The position numbers were made by a program, and so were the translations under genes. Of a stretch of DNA of 64,000 nt, positions 44,350-54,262 are shown in pieces. Under the pieces are notes generated by a model. That model was not told where the DNA came from. It was given only the letters and a program-made list of their open reading frames with translations, and searched no databases. Position 1 is the first letter of the stretch. Each line of letters begins with the position of its first letter. Source of the DNA: Proteus vulgaris (lineage in GTDB: Bacteria; Pseudomonadota; Gammaproteobacteria; Enterobacterales; Enterobacteriaceae); assembly GCA_901472505.1 (NCBI GenBank), contig LR590468.1, forward strand, positions 1,364,001 to 1,428,000. Direction: 5' to 3'.

Positions 44350-45330
44350 ATGGCCGGGATCCGTGATGTCGCAAAAAAAGCCAACGTCGCCGCAAGCACT
44401 GTTTCAAGAGCACTAAATAACAGTGGCTATGTTTCTCAATCTGCACGAGAGAAAATAAAAAAAGCGGTAGAAGAATTAGATTATATTCCAGATACTTGGC
44501 TTAGAAATTTATATCAACAAAAGAGTGCTGTTGTTGGCGTCATTATTAATAGCCTTGAGTATCCTTATTTTGCGACAGTGACCCGTTTTATCGAAAATAA
44601 ACTCGCCGAGAACGGCTATAGCATGATGTTATGTGCAACACAAAATAGCAAAGTACGTGAACGTATCTTTTTTGATATGCTCAAACGTGGCCAGATTGAC
44701 GGTATTATTGCAGAGTATCTGCTATTGAATGACAGAGAATATCATCATATTCAAAAGCCTGTGGTAACACTTGACCGCCATCTTCGTGATATTCCATTAG
44801 TTTGTTCTGATCACCATACAGGAGGGCAATTAGCGGCTGATCATCTTATTCAAAAAGGTTGCCAAAAAATTCTCTATATCGAAGATAATTCAAGTTATTT
44901 ATCTTCAACCCCCTCTTATCAAAGCTGTTTAGCCTTTAAGGAAACACTTATTCAAGCAGGTATTACCCCAATTTCCTGTAAAGTAAATTGGAAAGAAGAA
45001 GAGAAAGATTACTTCCATACTTTTGCGACAAAAATACTGACACAGCATCCAAATATTGATGCTATTTTTGCTGCTGATATTCCAGCAATGGCCTTGTTTA
45101 ACGAAGCAACAAGACGAAATATCGCCATTCCAGAACAACTAAAAATTGTCGCTTATGATGGAAGCCCTTGGTTAAACCAAACATTGCGTCAACTCACCTG
45201 TATTGAGCAACCCTTTGAACAATTAGCTGAAAAAAGTGTAGAAGTGATTAGTGCATTAATTGAAAATAAGGAAATAACAGATAATGTCTTTGTGATCCCT
45301 GTGAAATTTATTCAAGGTGAAAGCAGTTAA
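44350..45330 (+). CDS. LacI family transcriptional regulator
   Basis: The product has an N-terminal LacI HTH (MAGIRDVAKKANVAASTVSR) with the hinge YIPDTWLRNLYQQ, and a periplasmic-binding-like effector domain (about 60-325). The start at 44350 gives 326 residues. The only clear ribosome binding site (AGGAG near 44331) is rather far upstream, so a TTG at 44326 is a formal alternative. It is divergent from the GH13 gene with about 215 bases between, the usual layout for local sugar control. The inducer is unknown. Confidence 0.88.
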   Translation: MAGIRDVAKKANVAASTVSRALNNSGYVSQSAREKIKKAVEELDYIPDTWLRNLYQQKSAVVGVIINSLEYPYFATVTRFIENKLAENGYSMMLCATQNSKVRERIFFDMLKRGQIDGIIAEYLLLNDREYHHIQKPVVTLDRHLRDIPLVCSDHHTGGQLAADHLIQKGCQKILYIEDNSSYLSSTPSYQSCLAFKETLIQAGITPISCKVNWKEEEKDYFHTFATKILTQHPNIDAIFAADIPAMALFNEATRRNIAIPEQLKIVAYDGSPWLNQTLRQLTCIEQPFEQLAEKSVEVISALIENKEITDNVFVIPVKFIQGESS

Positions 45331-45469
45331 AGTTCGTGAGTTTAAAAATGAAATAACACGCGTTTTCCTATTGTCTGTATAACATCAATACTTAATTCAC
45401 CACCGAATATAGAGGTATAACGCTTTCATGTTGAAAGACGAAGAACATTATCTGGTTGTCTAATTTTGG

Positions 45470-45606
45470 CTAATGTAGACTTTTACCCCCAATCAAATAA
45501 GCTAACTCAGTTTGATAAATATGTAATGCCTCATACAATTGCTCCAGTAATACGTTTTGTCTTAACACAGACTGTTTTTCAACATTTCCTTTTAATTTTC
45601 AGTATC
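45470..45606 (-). pseudogene. Possible remnant of an XRE-type antitoxin
   Basis: The minus strand encodes KQSVLRQNVLLEQLYEAL followed by HIYQTELAYLIG, which resembles the first helices of an XRE helix-turn-helix (compare SQTELAKRLG), then stops at 45470. It lies immediately downstream of the toxin remnant, where a HigA-type antitoxin would be. It has no good start and is too short to be functional. The similarity is judged by eye. Confidence 0.4.
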
Positions 45607-45616
45607 TTGTTTTCCA

Positions 45617-45869
45617 TTAATGCAAGCGAAGTAATGTATCAGCAAGATTAATCATATATTTGTGAAATTCTTTTCATTCATACCTATTTTATCACCAGCA
45701 CATAACACGATTGCTTTACATGTTGGATCGAAAGCAAAAATGCCCTTATTGGCTTTCCGGCATGTTGTACTCTTAACTCTTTCATATTTGCTTACATGTC
45801 ATTTTTTAATGACTGATTTTGTGTATCAAACCAAGGATCGAAAATATACGTTGCCTCAATATTCCACAT
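45617..45869 (-). pseudogene. Decayed RelE/HigB-type toxin (Gp49-like family)
   Basis: From ATG 45869 the minus strand reads MWNIEATYIFDPWFDTQNQS and then a stop. In the same frame it resumes with MKELRVQHAGKPIRAFFAFD and AIVLCAGDKIGMNEKNF. It then shifts frame to MINLADTLLRLH and stops at 45617. This is the order of motifs in RelE/HigB-like mRNA interferases, but about 25 residues in the middle are missing. It is therefore a real decayed gene with a deletion, a stop and a frameshift. Plus-strand ORFs over it are shadows. Confidence 0.72.
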
Positions 45870-45932
45870 CACAACACTCTTATAGCTTAAAGGCTATAAA
45901 TGAAATGTAACTTTTAATCTATAAATACAATA

Positions 45933-45970
45933 AAAAACGCCAAAGAAAGTTACCCTTCTTTGGCGTTTTA
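45933..45970. terminator. Terminator after the LAAD-ridA unit
   Basis: AAAACGCCAAAGAA ... TTCTTTGGCGTTTT is a 14-bp perfect stem with T tract on the minus strand, about 45 bases after the ridA-like stop. Confidence 0.9.
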
Positions 45971-46013
45971 TTGAATGATATTTTACTTCAACATTGAGTT
46001 AAAACTATCGTTC

Positions 46014-46508
46014 TTATTTTGCAGGACGAACTGCGATAACTTCAATTTCTACACGCCATGCTGGATTGGCCAGTTTAGCGATTTGGAAAGTCGAACGAGC
46101 TGGCAATTGATCAGTTTTCGACGCATCAAAATACTTAGAATAACCGTCCATAAATCCTTTAAAATCCATCTCGCCCTTAGTTTCTTCACCGCCCACTAAG
46201 AAGACTTGCATTTTCACAACGTCTTTCATCTCTAAACCAAGCTCATTTAAGTGAGTTTTGATTTGTTCTAATACACTGATAGTTTGTTCTTCAGTGTTAC
46301 CATAAGACGCTAATACGCCTTCTGGTGCATCTGCTGACTTCTTAGCGGGTACTTTACCACTTAAAAATACGAGGTTATTAGCTGCGCTCACTTCAACAGA
46401 TTCAGAAATAGGCATACCGTTTAATTTATGGTGCACAACACCCTCCGCGTTCGCGCTTGCTACACCAAAAATAAAAGGTAGGGCAACAAGTAAACTTTTA
46501 TAGCGCAT
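46014..46508 (-). CDS. RidA-family imine/enamine deaminase with signal peptide
   Basis: RidA (YjgF/UK114) proteins hydrolyse reactive imine and enamine intermediates to ketoacids and ammonia. The 164-residue product has a Sec signal peptide (cut likely at ASANA-EG, residue 21), unlike cytoplasmic RidA, and a full RidA domain with the catalytic Arg in LPARSTF (residue 138) and the VEIEVIAV ending. It lies 45 bases downstream of the L-amino acid deaminase gene on the same strand, with a shared terminator. Deaminases of that kind make imino acids, so the two very probably work together outside the cytoplasm. Confidence 0.9.
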   Translation of the reverse strand: MRYKSLLVALPFIFGVASANAEGVVHHKLNGMPISESVEVSAANNLVFLSGKVPAKKSADAPEGVLASYGNTEEQTISVLEQIKTHLNELGLEMKDVVKMQVFLVGGEETKGEMDFKGFMDGYSKYFDASKTDQLPARSTFQIAKLANPAWRVEIEVIAVRPAK

Positions 46509-46553
46509 GAAAACTCCTTAACATGTTTAATTGACAGTAAAACAAGGGGTTAT

Positions 46554-47975
46554 TTACTTCTTAAAGCGATCCATACTAAATGGTGTTGGATCAATAACAG
46601 GTTTCTTACCTGTAACGATATCAGCAGTTAATTCACCTGCTGCAGGGCCTTCGGTCATCCCCCATACGGTTGCGGTATTAATAACCAGACCCGGGTACTC
46701 TTTGACTTCAGAAATAATAGGTAATTCGTCAAATGTTGGACTAACGACTGCACCCCAACGTTCAACAACTTGTGATTTTTCAAAGACTGGGAACTCAGCT
46801 TTCATTCTTTGGAATACCGCATCTAAGTGCTCAGTATTTTGTGTTGCCGTTGCAATGCGATATTGTTCGAACGGTGTTTTTTCATCTAATTTCCAAGATG
46901 TTGCCATCTTGAATGAATTAAATAAGTCTTCACCGATAGAGAATTCTAATGGCAATTCACCACCCCCTAATAGGTGCATGAACTTCGGCCCTAACAAGAA
47001 GCTATCTTTCACAATAGAACTTGTGAAAATACGTGGCGCGACAGCATAAGTACCATCAGCTTGCTCACGGAAGTGAATTCCGTTTGGTAAATGTACGTTA
47101 CCACGAGGGGCGCCCGGCACACCTGATACACGTTGTTGTGATAAGTAAACATTCAGCGTTGGAATATCAATGCCCATGTTACCCATAAATAAACGTGACC
47201 AAATACCACCAGCAAGCACAACGTGAGATGTTTTAATTGCACCTTTTTCTGTTACAACATCAGAAATTTTACCACCTGCTGTTTCGATGCCTCTTACTGC
47301 ACAGTTGGTATAGATTTTTACGCCGATTTGTTTAGCATAACGCGCTAATGCTGGTGTGCCTGTTTCTGGATCAACAGAGCCTGAATCTTCTTCAAAAGCA
47401 GCAACAGTCCATGGTGTTTGGGCTCCAACAAGGCGGTTTGATAACTCGTCACCTTTAATAATGCGAGTATTCAATGGTGTGTCAAATCCTGCAGATTCTT
47501 TTGCTGTTTTGATCCACGCTTGTGCTTTATCAAACGCTTTTTCATCAGCAAGTGCTTCTACACGACCTTGTGTACGATAACTGGTATCAGCACCAATTTT
47601 CTCGTTCATTCCACGCCATAAGATTTTCCCGTAATGATGTAATGGGAAAATTTCTGGTGATGTTTGATAACTAATAATTTGGCTGTATGCACGGCCTGAT
47701 TGCTCACCCGCAATCTCGCCTTTTTCTAAAATGGTAACACTCATACCACGTTCTGCAAGGTTGATAGCCGTCATGATACCTTGAATACCGCCACCAATAA
47801 TCACGGCATCAGACTCTTTAGGCAGAGCACCCTCTGTACCTTCGACAAACGATGCTCTAGATTTAGCTTCAACGAATTTACCATCACGGCGAACCATTGG
47901 AACTAATGCGGCACCACCGGCTAAAACACCCGCAGCACCAACACCTAAAAGCAGCTTTCTCCTTGAAATTTTCAT
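46554..47975 (-). CDS. Membrane-associated L-amino acid deaminase (FAD)
   Basis: This enzyme oxidatively deaminates L-amino acids to alpha-ketoacids and ammonia without making H2O2, passing electrons to the respiratory chain; it is a hallmark of Proteus and its relatives. The 473-residue product starts MKISRRKLLLG, a twin-arginine motif followed by a hydrophobic segment (about 7-28), so it is probably Tat-exported and anchored. The FAD site VIIGGGIQG lies at about 58-66, and the DAO fold continues to the C-terminus. From memory it is close to the Proteus mirabilis Pma-type enzyme rather than the other paralog. It is followed by the secreted RidA gene. Confidence 0.93.
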   Translation of the reverse strand: MKISRRKLLLGVGAAGVLAGGAALVPMVRRDGKFVEAKSRASFVEGTEGALPKESDAVIIGGGIQGIMTAINLAERGMSVTILEKGEIAGEQSGRAYSQIISYQTSPEIFPLHHYGKILWRGMNEKIGADTSYRTQGRVEALADEKAFDKAQAWIKTAKESAGFDTPLNTRIIKGDELSNRLVGAQTPWTVAAFEEDSGSVDPETGTPALARYAKQIGVKIYTNCAVRGIETAGGKISDVVTEKGAIKTSHVVLAGGIWSRLFMGNMGIDIPTLNVYLSQQRVSGVPGAPRGNVHLPNGIHFREQADGTYAVAPRIFTSSIVKDSFLLGPKFMHLLGGGELPLEFSIGEDLFNSFKMATSWKLDEKTPFEQYRIATATQNTEHLDAVFQRMKAEFPVFEKSQVVERWGAVVSPTFDELPIISEVKEYPGLVINTATVWGMTEGPAAGELTADIVTGKKPVIDPTPFSMDRFKK

Positions 47976-48522
47976 CTTCTACCTCAGTAATGGATTTACC
48001 ATTTATATTTATAATGTTATTCATTTATTGCTTTAAAACTGAATATTACCATAGCTCATTATATTGTTAATAAATATAATTATTTGTTAATCATTTACTT
48101 CAGCAATAATATCCATGAATACAATATGGTTACTTTAATCGTTTTTTTTCATAAAAAACGGCCACTTAGAGATAGTTATTTTTTGATATAATTGATATTA
48201 CTTAATGATAAATAAGGATATTATAATAAATAATATGATTACCGATGAAAAATATAATTGTTTATTTTATTAACATTTTGATACAAATCCGCATGTCGTC
48301 TTGTAAATAATTGTTTACAAAACCAGCAAAACACACCGCACAATTACACAAAATAAAAAATTGATATTGTCTATGTAATGACCTTCTTTTTCACAAAGTA
48401 AGTAATTTTACTTAATAACTGGTTTATTGGTCAGTACACAGACGAATATGCTTTTTGAAAATAAATAGAAAAGAGTGTGTTTGAGTTGGAAACGAAACGA
48501 GGATAGGTGCAAATTTTTCAAT
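47976..48522. other. Upstream region of the L-amino acid deaminase gene
   Basis: About 550 very AT-rich bases precede the deaminase gene and follow gor. They must contain the deaminase promoter; I cannot point to boxes with confidence and found no gene. Confidence 0.4.
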
Positions 48523-48553
48523 AAAAAAAGCCAGAGGGTTAACTCTAGCTTTT
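48523..48553 (-). terminator. Terminator after gor
   Basis: On the minus strand AAAAGCTAGAG ... CTCTGGCTTTTTTT forms a stem with one G-T pair and a T tract, about 35 bases after the gor stop. Confidence 0.82.
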
Positions 48554-48586
48554 CATGTAATAATAAAAGTAAGCTGTATTAACGGC

Positions 48587-49942
48587 TTATCTCATCGTAA
48601 CAAATTCTTCCGCAGCTGTTGGATGAATGGCCACCGTATCATCAAAGTCTTTTTTCGTTGCACCCATTTTCAGTGCAACCGCAAAACCTTGTAGCATTTC
48701 ATCCATACCAAAACCAATACCGTGAATACCAACAATTTTTTCATCGGCCCCCACACAAACAAGTTTCATACGACAAGGCTGACGATGACGTGTCACTGCG
48801 CTATACATTGCAGTAAATGAAGATTTGTAGACTTTGACCTGATCAGCACCGTATTGCTCAACCGCTTGAGGCTCAGTTAAACCAACAGTGCCAATCGCAG
48901 GATGGCTAAAGACAACCGTAGGAATATTCGAATAATCTAGGTGCTCATTCGGTTTATTGTTAAATAAACGCTCTGATAGGCGACGGCCTGCAGCAACCGC
49001 AACCGGGGTTAATTCAACCGCACCGGTGTTATCGCCTACCGCATAAATTCCTTTAATATTGGTATTTTGGAATTTATCAACTTTGATATAGCCTTTTTCG
49101 TCTAATTCAACACCCGTTGCTGCCAGATTGAGGTTATCCGTTGCAGGCTCACGGCCAATTGCCCAAATTAAAGTATCGACAGTTTGTTCTGTACCATTTT
49201 CCAATTGTAGCGTTAAACTGCCATCTGCATTTTTGATAACCGCTTTAGGAATAGCCTGTGTATGTAGCTTAGGCCCTTCACTCTCCATTACTTCTAATAA
49301 TGTTTCAACGATTAATGGGTCGAAATTACGCAGTGGAGCATGTTTACGTACAAATAGATGCGTTTCGCTCCCTAAGGCATTTAGCACACCTGCCAGTTCT
49401 ACGGCAATATACCCCGCACCAACAACTGCAACGCGTTTTGGTAACGTCTTTAATTCAAAGAAGCCATCTGAATTAATACTATATTCAGCACCTGGAATAG
49501 CAGGTTGAACAGGACGTCCTCCTGTTGCAATCAGAATATTATCAGCCGTGATTTTTTCACCATTGACTTCGATGGTATGAGCATCAACAAAACGAGCAAA
49601 ACCTTGGATAACATCAACTTTATTATTACCTAAGACACGGTCATAAGATTGGTGAATACGGTCAATATAAGCAGAACGGCTGCTGATAAGGGTATCCCAA
49701 TCAAAACGGTTAACCGTCGTTTCAAAACCATAATCTGGGCCATATTGATGAATAGCTTCGGCAATTTGTGCTGCATGCCACATCACTTTTTTAGGTACAC
49801 AACCCACGTTAACACAAGTGCCACCTAATGCTTTCGCTTCAATTAATGCGCATTTCTGACCATACATTGCTGCTCTATTAATTGATGCAATACCGCCACT
49901 ACCGCCACCAATGGCGATATAATCGTAATGTTTGCTCGTCAT
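48587..49942 (-). CDS. gor: Glutathione-disulfide reductase
   Basis: Gor reduces oxidised glutathione with NADPH. The 451-residue flavoprotein has the redox disulfide in [13 protein letters not shown] (about residue 42), the NADPH-binding [15 protein letters not shown] and the C-terminal His-Glu pair in [13 protein letters not shown]. Length matches E. coli. It is next to rlmJ, as in E. coli, and may support the glutathione-gated KefB in this window. Confidence 0.96.
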   Translation of the reverse strand: MTSKHYDYIAIGGGSGGIASINRAAMYGQKCALIEAKALGGTCVNVGCVPKKVMWHAAQIAEAIHQYGPDYGFETTVNRFDWDTLISSRSAYIDRIHQSYDRVLGNNKVDVIQGFARFVDAHTIEVNGEKITADNILIATGGRPVQPAIPGAEYSINSDGFFELKTLPKRVAVVGAGYIAVELAGVLNALGSETHLFVRKHAPLRNFDPLIVETLLEVMESEGPKLHTQAIPKAVIKNADGSLTLQLENGTEQTVDTLIWAIGREPATDNLNLAATGVELDEKGYIKVDKFQNTNIKGIYAVGDNTGAVELTPVAVAAGRRLSERLFNNKPNEHLDYSNIPTVVFSHPAIGTVGLTEPQAVEQYGADQVKVYKSSFTAMYSAVTRHRQPCRMKLVCVGADEKIVGIHGIGFGMDEMLQGFAVALKMGATKKDFDDTVAIHPTAAEEFVTMR

Positions 49943-50086
49943 TTCTCTGATCCATTTATCTGTAGAAAAATAGGTAACTCACAGGCTAAATCTTTCACGT
50001 CATAAAGTCTATTATGACTAAATTTAACACATCGCTCGTCAGATTTTAGCTTTTACAGTGATAGGCAAAAACAATAATAAAAAGAC

Positions 50087-50929
50087 TTATTCAGGTACAA
50101 CCCATTCAACCAATGTATGACCAATACCTTCAGGAACTAAGGCTTTATGTAACCAAGGTAATATTGATTTCATTTGTGACTCTAGCTTCCAAGGCGGATT
50201 AATCACAATCATGCCTGATGCGGTCATACCTAATTGATCACTATCGGGTTTTACTGCTAACTCAATTTGTAAGATTTTACGAATGCCTGTTGCTTCAAGC
50301 TCTTTTAGCATACGTTTAATTTGCTGGCGATGAACCACGGGATACCAAATTGCATATGTACCCGTTGCAAAGCGTTTATGACCTTCCACAACACCTTTCA
50401 CTACAGCGGAATAATCTTGTTTAAGCTCATAAGGAGGATCAATTAATGCGAATCCACGACGACTTGCTGGTGGTAATTTAGATTTCAATTGACCAAAGCC
50501 ATCTTCACGAGAAACACGAACGCGTGGATCACGAGAAAACTCGGTACGTAATAGAGGAAAATCCGTTGGATGTAATTCAGTTAACACCAGAGAATCTTGT
50601 TCTCTTAAGAGTTTTCCAGCTAATAAAGGAGAACCAGGGTAATAACGTAGTTCACCATTTGAGTTTAATTCTCCAACTGCTTCAAGGTAAGGTAAAATAA
50701 GCTCCGGCACCTCATCTTGTTGCCATAAGCGAGCAATCCCTTCTAGATATTCGCCGGTGCGAGTCGCATGAGCATTGGTTAATTGATAACGTCCAGCGCC
50801 AGCATGAGTATCAAGATAAAGAAATGGTTTTTCTTTATCTTTTAAAGACTCAATGATGAGTGTTTGAACAATATGTTTTAAAACATCGGCGTGGTTGCCA
50901 GCATGAAAACTATGGCGATAGCTCAGCAT
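50087..50929 (-). CDS. rlmJ: 23S rRNA (adenine2030-N6)-methyltransferase RlmJ
   Basis: RlmJ methylates A2030 of 23S rRNA. The 280-residue product has an SAM-binding core and the N6-methyltransferase catalytic motif DPPYELK (about residue 164). The N-terminal MLSYRHSFHAGNHADVLKH is highly conserved. It lies next to gor as in E. coli. Confidence 0.95.
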   Translation of the reverse strand: MLSYRHSFHAGNHADVLKHIVQTLIIESLKDKEKPFLYLDTHAGAGRYQLTNAHATRTGEYLEGIARLWQQDEVPELILPYLEAVGELNSNGELRYYPGSPLLAGKLLREQDSLVLTELHPTDFPLLRTEFSRDPRVRVSREDGFGQLKSKLPPASRRGFALIDPPYELKQDYSAVVKGVVEGHKRFATGTYAIWYPVVHRQQIKRMLKELEATGIRKILQIELAVKPDSDQLGMTASGMIVINPPWKLESQMKSILPWLHKALVPEGIGHTLVEWVVPE

Positions 50930-51109
50930 TCTTTATCTTCCGTTAGAAATAAGTATAGCTTAGTAGTGAATTTACTCTGAAAGCTTGATTAAGCTCAGTG
51001 TATCAGAAAAAGCCGAACTTCTTCATTGAAAGCGAAAGAAACGTTGTGTCTCAGTGTTCAGTCGCTATGATAAGTCCATATTTCACTTAAGTTTAAATAG
51101 GATTGAAAG

Positions 51110-51499
51110 ATGAAAAAATTACTTTTTACTGCCGTAGCCTTAAGCTTACTAACAAGTCACGCTTACGCAGACAGATTAACCAATGGTTGTGAGATAAAAA
51201 AACAAAATATCCAAAAACAGATGGAATACGCAAAAGCACATGGTAATCAATACCGTATACAAGGCTTAGAACGAGCATTACAAAATGTTGAACGCTATTG
51301 CACACCAGAAAAAGTAATTGAAAACACGCGCCTTGAATTACGTGAAAAACAACTGGACATTAAAGAGCGTGAGCTCGAATTAAAAGAAGCACAACTTAAA
51401 GGTGATCCGGATAAAATCGCCAAACAAGAAAGAAAACTGGCAGAAGAAAAAGCGGAATTAAAAGCTATTGAAGATGAATTAAATCTACTGACAAAATAA
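51110..51499 (+). CDS. YqjC-like DUF1090 periplasmic protein
   Basis: The 129-residue product has a signal peptide (cut likely after SHAYA, residue 20), then a conserved Cys-containing helical region (NGCEIKKQNIQKQMEYAKAHGN, in part) and a long charged coiled coil (about 70-125). It resembles the DUF1090 family that includes E. coli YqjC. Two Cys (about residues 27 and 64) could pair in the periplasm. Function is unknown. Confidence 0.85.
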   Translation: MKKLLFTAVALSLLTSHAYADRLTNGCEIKKQNIQKQMEYAKAHGNQYRIQGLERALQNVERYCTPEKVIENTRLELREKQLDIKERELELKEAQLKGDPDKIAKQERKLAEEKAELKAIEDELNLLTK

Positions 51500-51775
51500 T
51501 TATCACCATAAATTAATGCCTACTCCTTATTTATCTGTGAAATACAGAATAAAACAATAAGTGAGTAGCCATTTCTTATTAAACCAAGGTTATCACATTT
51601 TAATAGTGCATCATCTACACTTAAACCAGAACAAGCAATTACATCATCTAAATCAGAGGCTAATTATAATAAGCATAAGGTATGTAATAGAAATTAAGCT
51701 ATGCTATTTTTGAGTAGAAACTAAAGTAGTGTCACTAATTTATTAAAAATGGACTGATCTAATTAAAGAGGATAT

Positions 51776-52796
51776 ATGTCAGAAGAGCAGCAACAAAAAA
51801 CAGCAAATGAAAAAACTCAACTGACTCAGCCACTCAAAAAAGGGGCTGGAAAAAGGGCTCGATGGAGGAAAAAAAGCCATCGGTATTGGGATAAAAATCA
51901 GTAATTTTGTAACCCGTATTCCTTTTATTGCGCACCTTATTCGTGCAGCAGAACGCTTCACTGATAGGATGGGAAACCAGTTTGGTGCGGCAATCACTTA
52001 TTTTTCATTTTTATCATTAATTCCTGTATTAATGCTTTCCTTTGCCTGTGCGGGTTTTATTTTAGCCTCAAATCCTGATTTACTCGCTAAATTAATTACC
52101 GGTGTAGCAAATAGTATCGACGATCCAACATTGGCAGCAACCGTTCAACAAAGTATTGATACCGCTGTTCGTCAACGTACAACCGTCGGTTTAACCGGTT
52201 TAGCTATTGCTCTTTATTCTGGTGTTAATTGGGTCGGTAACTTGCGTCAGGCCATTTTGGCACAATCACGCCCCGTTTGGGAAAGAAATAAAGAAGAGCA
52301 AGAAAAAATCTATTTCCGCTATTTCCGTGATTTCTTAGCACTTATTGGCTTACTTTTCGCATTAATTGTAACTATTACGCTGACTTCAGTAGCAGGCTCC
52401 GCTCAAAGAATGATTGTTCATACATTGGGGTTAGATGGTATTGAGTGGTTAACGCCTGCATGGACGACCATTGGCTTGACGATCTCCATTACTGCAAATT
52501 ATTTACTATTCTTATGGATATTGTGGATCTTACCTCGCCATCAACCTAAGCGAATCTCTCTGATCAAAGGTACGCTTATCGCCGCCATCGGTTTTGAAAT
52601 TTTGAAATCAGTAATGACATGGATGTTACCAAGAATTGCCAGTTCACCTTCAGGTGCCGCATTCGGTTCAGTAATAGGCTTAATGGCTTTCTTCTACTTT
52701 TTTGCCCGATTAACCCTCTTTTGTGCAGCATGGATCGCTACCGATGGCCCAAATATGCGCAAAGAACAGTTGGCTGAAACGCAATCAACATCTTAA
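51776..52796 (+). pseudogene. yhjD: Inner membrane protein YhjD (YihY family), frameshifted near the N-terminus
   Basis: From the ATG at 51776 the frame reads through QPLKKG. It is then shifted by a run of four G (51842-51845) and would stop at about 51909. With three G it continues as LEKGLDGGKKAIG and into IRAAERFTDRMGNQFGAAITYFSFLS, the YhjD family core with about six membrane segments, to 52796. As written, only an internal start at 51969 could give a protein, missing the N-terminus. E. coli YhjD is implicated in lipid A/KDO-related phenotypes and is similar to the BrkB/YihY family. Confidence 0.85.
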
Positions 52797-52865
52797 ATTT
52801 ATGATAAAACAACATGGTTAATTCCCTACATTAACCACCTATTAATAACGTCATAAGGAAAAACA

Positions 52866-53081
52866 ATGCCATACGTTAATATTAAAATTACACGCGAAGG
52901 TGCAACCGCAGAGCAAAAAGAGCAACTCATTGCGGGCGCAACACAACTTCTGGTTGATGTGTTAGGTAAAAACCCAGCAACTACCGTTGTCGTCATTGAT
53001 GAAGTAGAAACAGATAATTGGGGAATAGGCGGTAAAACCGTAACAGAATTACGGCAACGGCAAAAAATAAATAAAGAATAA
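52866..53081 (+). CDS. 4-oxalocrotonate tautomerase family protein
   Basis: Tautomerase-superfamily proteins use an N-terminal proline exposed after removal of Met. The 71-residue product begins MPYVNIKITREGATAEQKEQL, so Pro-1 is in place, and the WGIGGKT segment matches small hexameric members. The physiological substrate cannot be told. It follows yhjD by 69 bases and precedes a broken serine hydrolase. Confidence 0.88.
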   Translation: MPYVNIKITREGATAEQKEQLIAGATQLLVDVLGKNPATTVVVIDEVETDNWGIGGKTVTELRQRQKINKE

Positions 53082-53155
53082 CTGTGATATTTAAATAAAG
53101 GGTGCCAAGTACACCCTTTTTACTGATTATTTTCCTGATAGATAAGGAAGTAACT

Positions 53156-54167
53156 ATGGTTCAATCAATGACTGATGCTTTTCATGCCTTACCCTCAGCG
53201 AGTGCTATCTATATTACAGGCGCCGGTGTTCAATACCCTTTTGGTATGGCACATGGATTCTCCGATGAAAGTACTCAGAAAAAATTAACTGTAGATACTC
53301 CTTTTCGAATCGCAAGCAATACAAAAACCTTTCTTGCCGCGGCTTTTTTACGCTTATGGGAACAAGATGCGCTGTCTCTTGATGATGATATCACCAAATA
53401 TCTAAATCCCCGTTATCAACGAACATTATCAGAACTTGGATATGATCTTAACACTATCACATTACGCCATTTATTAAGCCACAGTAGTGGTTTATTTGAT
53501 CACGCTAATGACGCTTACCTTGTAAAAGTTATTAATAACCCGTCTCATAAATGGACGCGCGAAGAGCAGATAGCGCATTATGCTGAACAAGGTTTTCCTG
53601 TTATTCCTGCGGGTAAACGTTTTATTTATTCCGATACTGGCTACATCTTATTAGGCGATATTCTTTCTCAATTTATGAGAAAAAACATGGCTACAGCAGT
53701 TCGTGAATTATTGCATTTTCAAGACTTAAACTTACCACAAACGTGGTGGGAGGATTTAGAACCTTCCCCCATCCCCCCTAAAAACTCGCGCTAGACAATT
53801 TACAGGTGAACATGAAGGCACTTATATTGACGCCTCCATGGATACTTTTGGAGGGGGTGGATTAGTGATGACAACACTTGAGTTAGCTAAATTTACAGCT
53901 GATCTTTTTGAAGATAGGGTTTACTCACATCCATCAACTTTAAAAGAGATGAAATGGCAAGGTTCACATACAGGTGCTGCAAATTACCGCTTAGGATTGA
54001 TGGCTGAAGAAACTAGCCTAGGTACACTTTATTATCACCTAGGTTACTGGGGCTCTGTTGCTTATTATTTACCTGAAAAACAGATTGCTATTGCAGGATT
54101 TACAACTCAAAGAAATACTCGTGAAGATTTAATCGCTATTATTAAAGAAGCATTTAAACGTCTTTAA
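53156..54167 (+). pseudogene. Beta-lactamase-fold serine hydrolase, frameshifted
   Basis: The product belongs to the class C beta-lactamase/penicillin-binding-protein-like hydrolases: SNTK (SxxK) near residue 56, YSDTGY (YxN-type position) and HLGYWGS (HxG near the C-terminus). A run of six C (53773-53778) breaks the frame. With five C it reads IPLKTRARQFTGEHEG and joins the second part, which starts MDTFGGGG, for about 336 residues in all. There is no clear signal peptide, so a cytoplasmic esterase or peptidase role is more likely than beta-lactamase. Broken or misread. Confidence 0.85.
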
Positions 54168-54179
54168 TAATAAACAATA

Positions 54180-54217
54180 AAAAGCCAAAAATGTTATGAA
54201 TACACTTTTGGCTTTTT
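54180..54217. terminator. Bidirectional terminator between serine hydrolase and yhjJ
   Basis: AAAAGCCAAAA ... TTTTGGCTTTTT forms an 11-bp stem with T tract. Confidence 0.88.
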
Positions 54218-54262
54218 ATTTTATGACTCATATATATTCAATACTCGCCTATTCTTGTTTTA

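Noticed and set aside
45466..45910. Two plus-strand ORFs of 61 and 82 codons
   Set aside because: They are antisense to the toxin-antitoxin remnant and have no coding features of their own.
53156..54167. Chromosomal AmpC-type beta-lactamase
   Set aside because: The SxxK and HxG motifs fit the wider serine hydrolase family, but there is no signal peptide and no KTG motif, so a resistance role is not supported.
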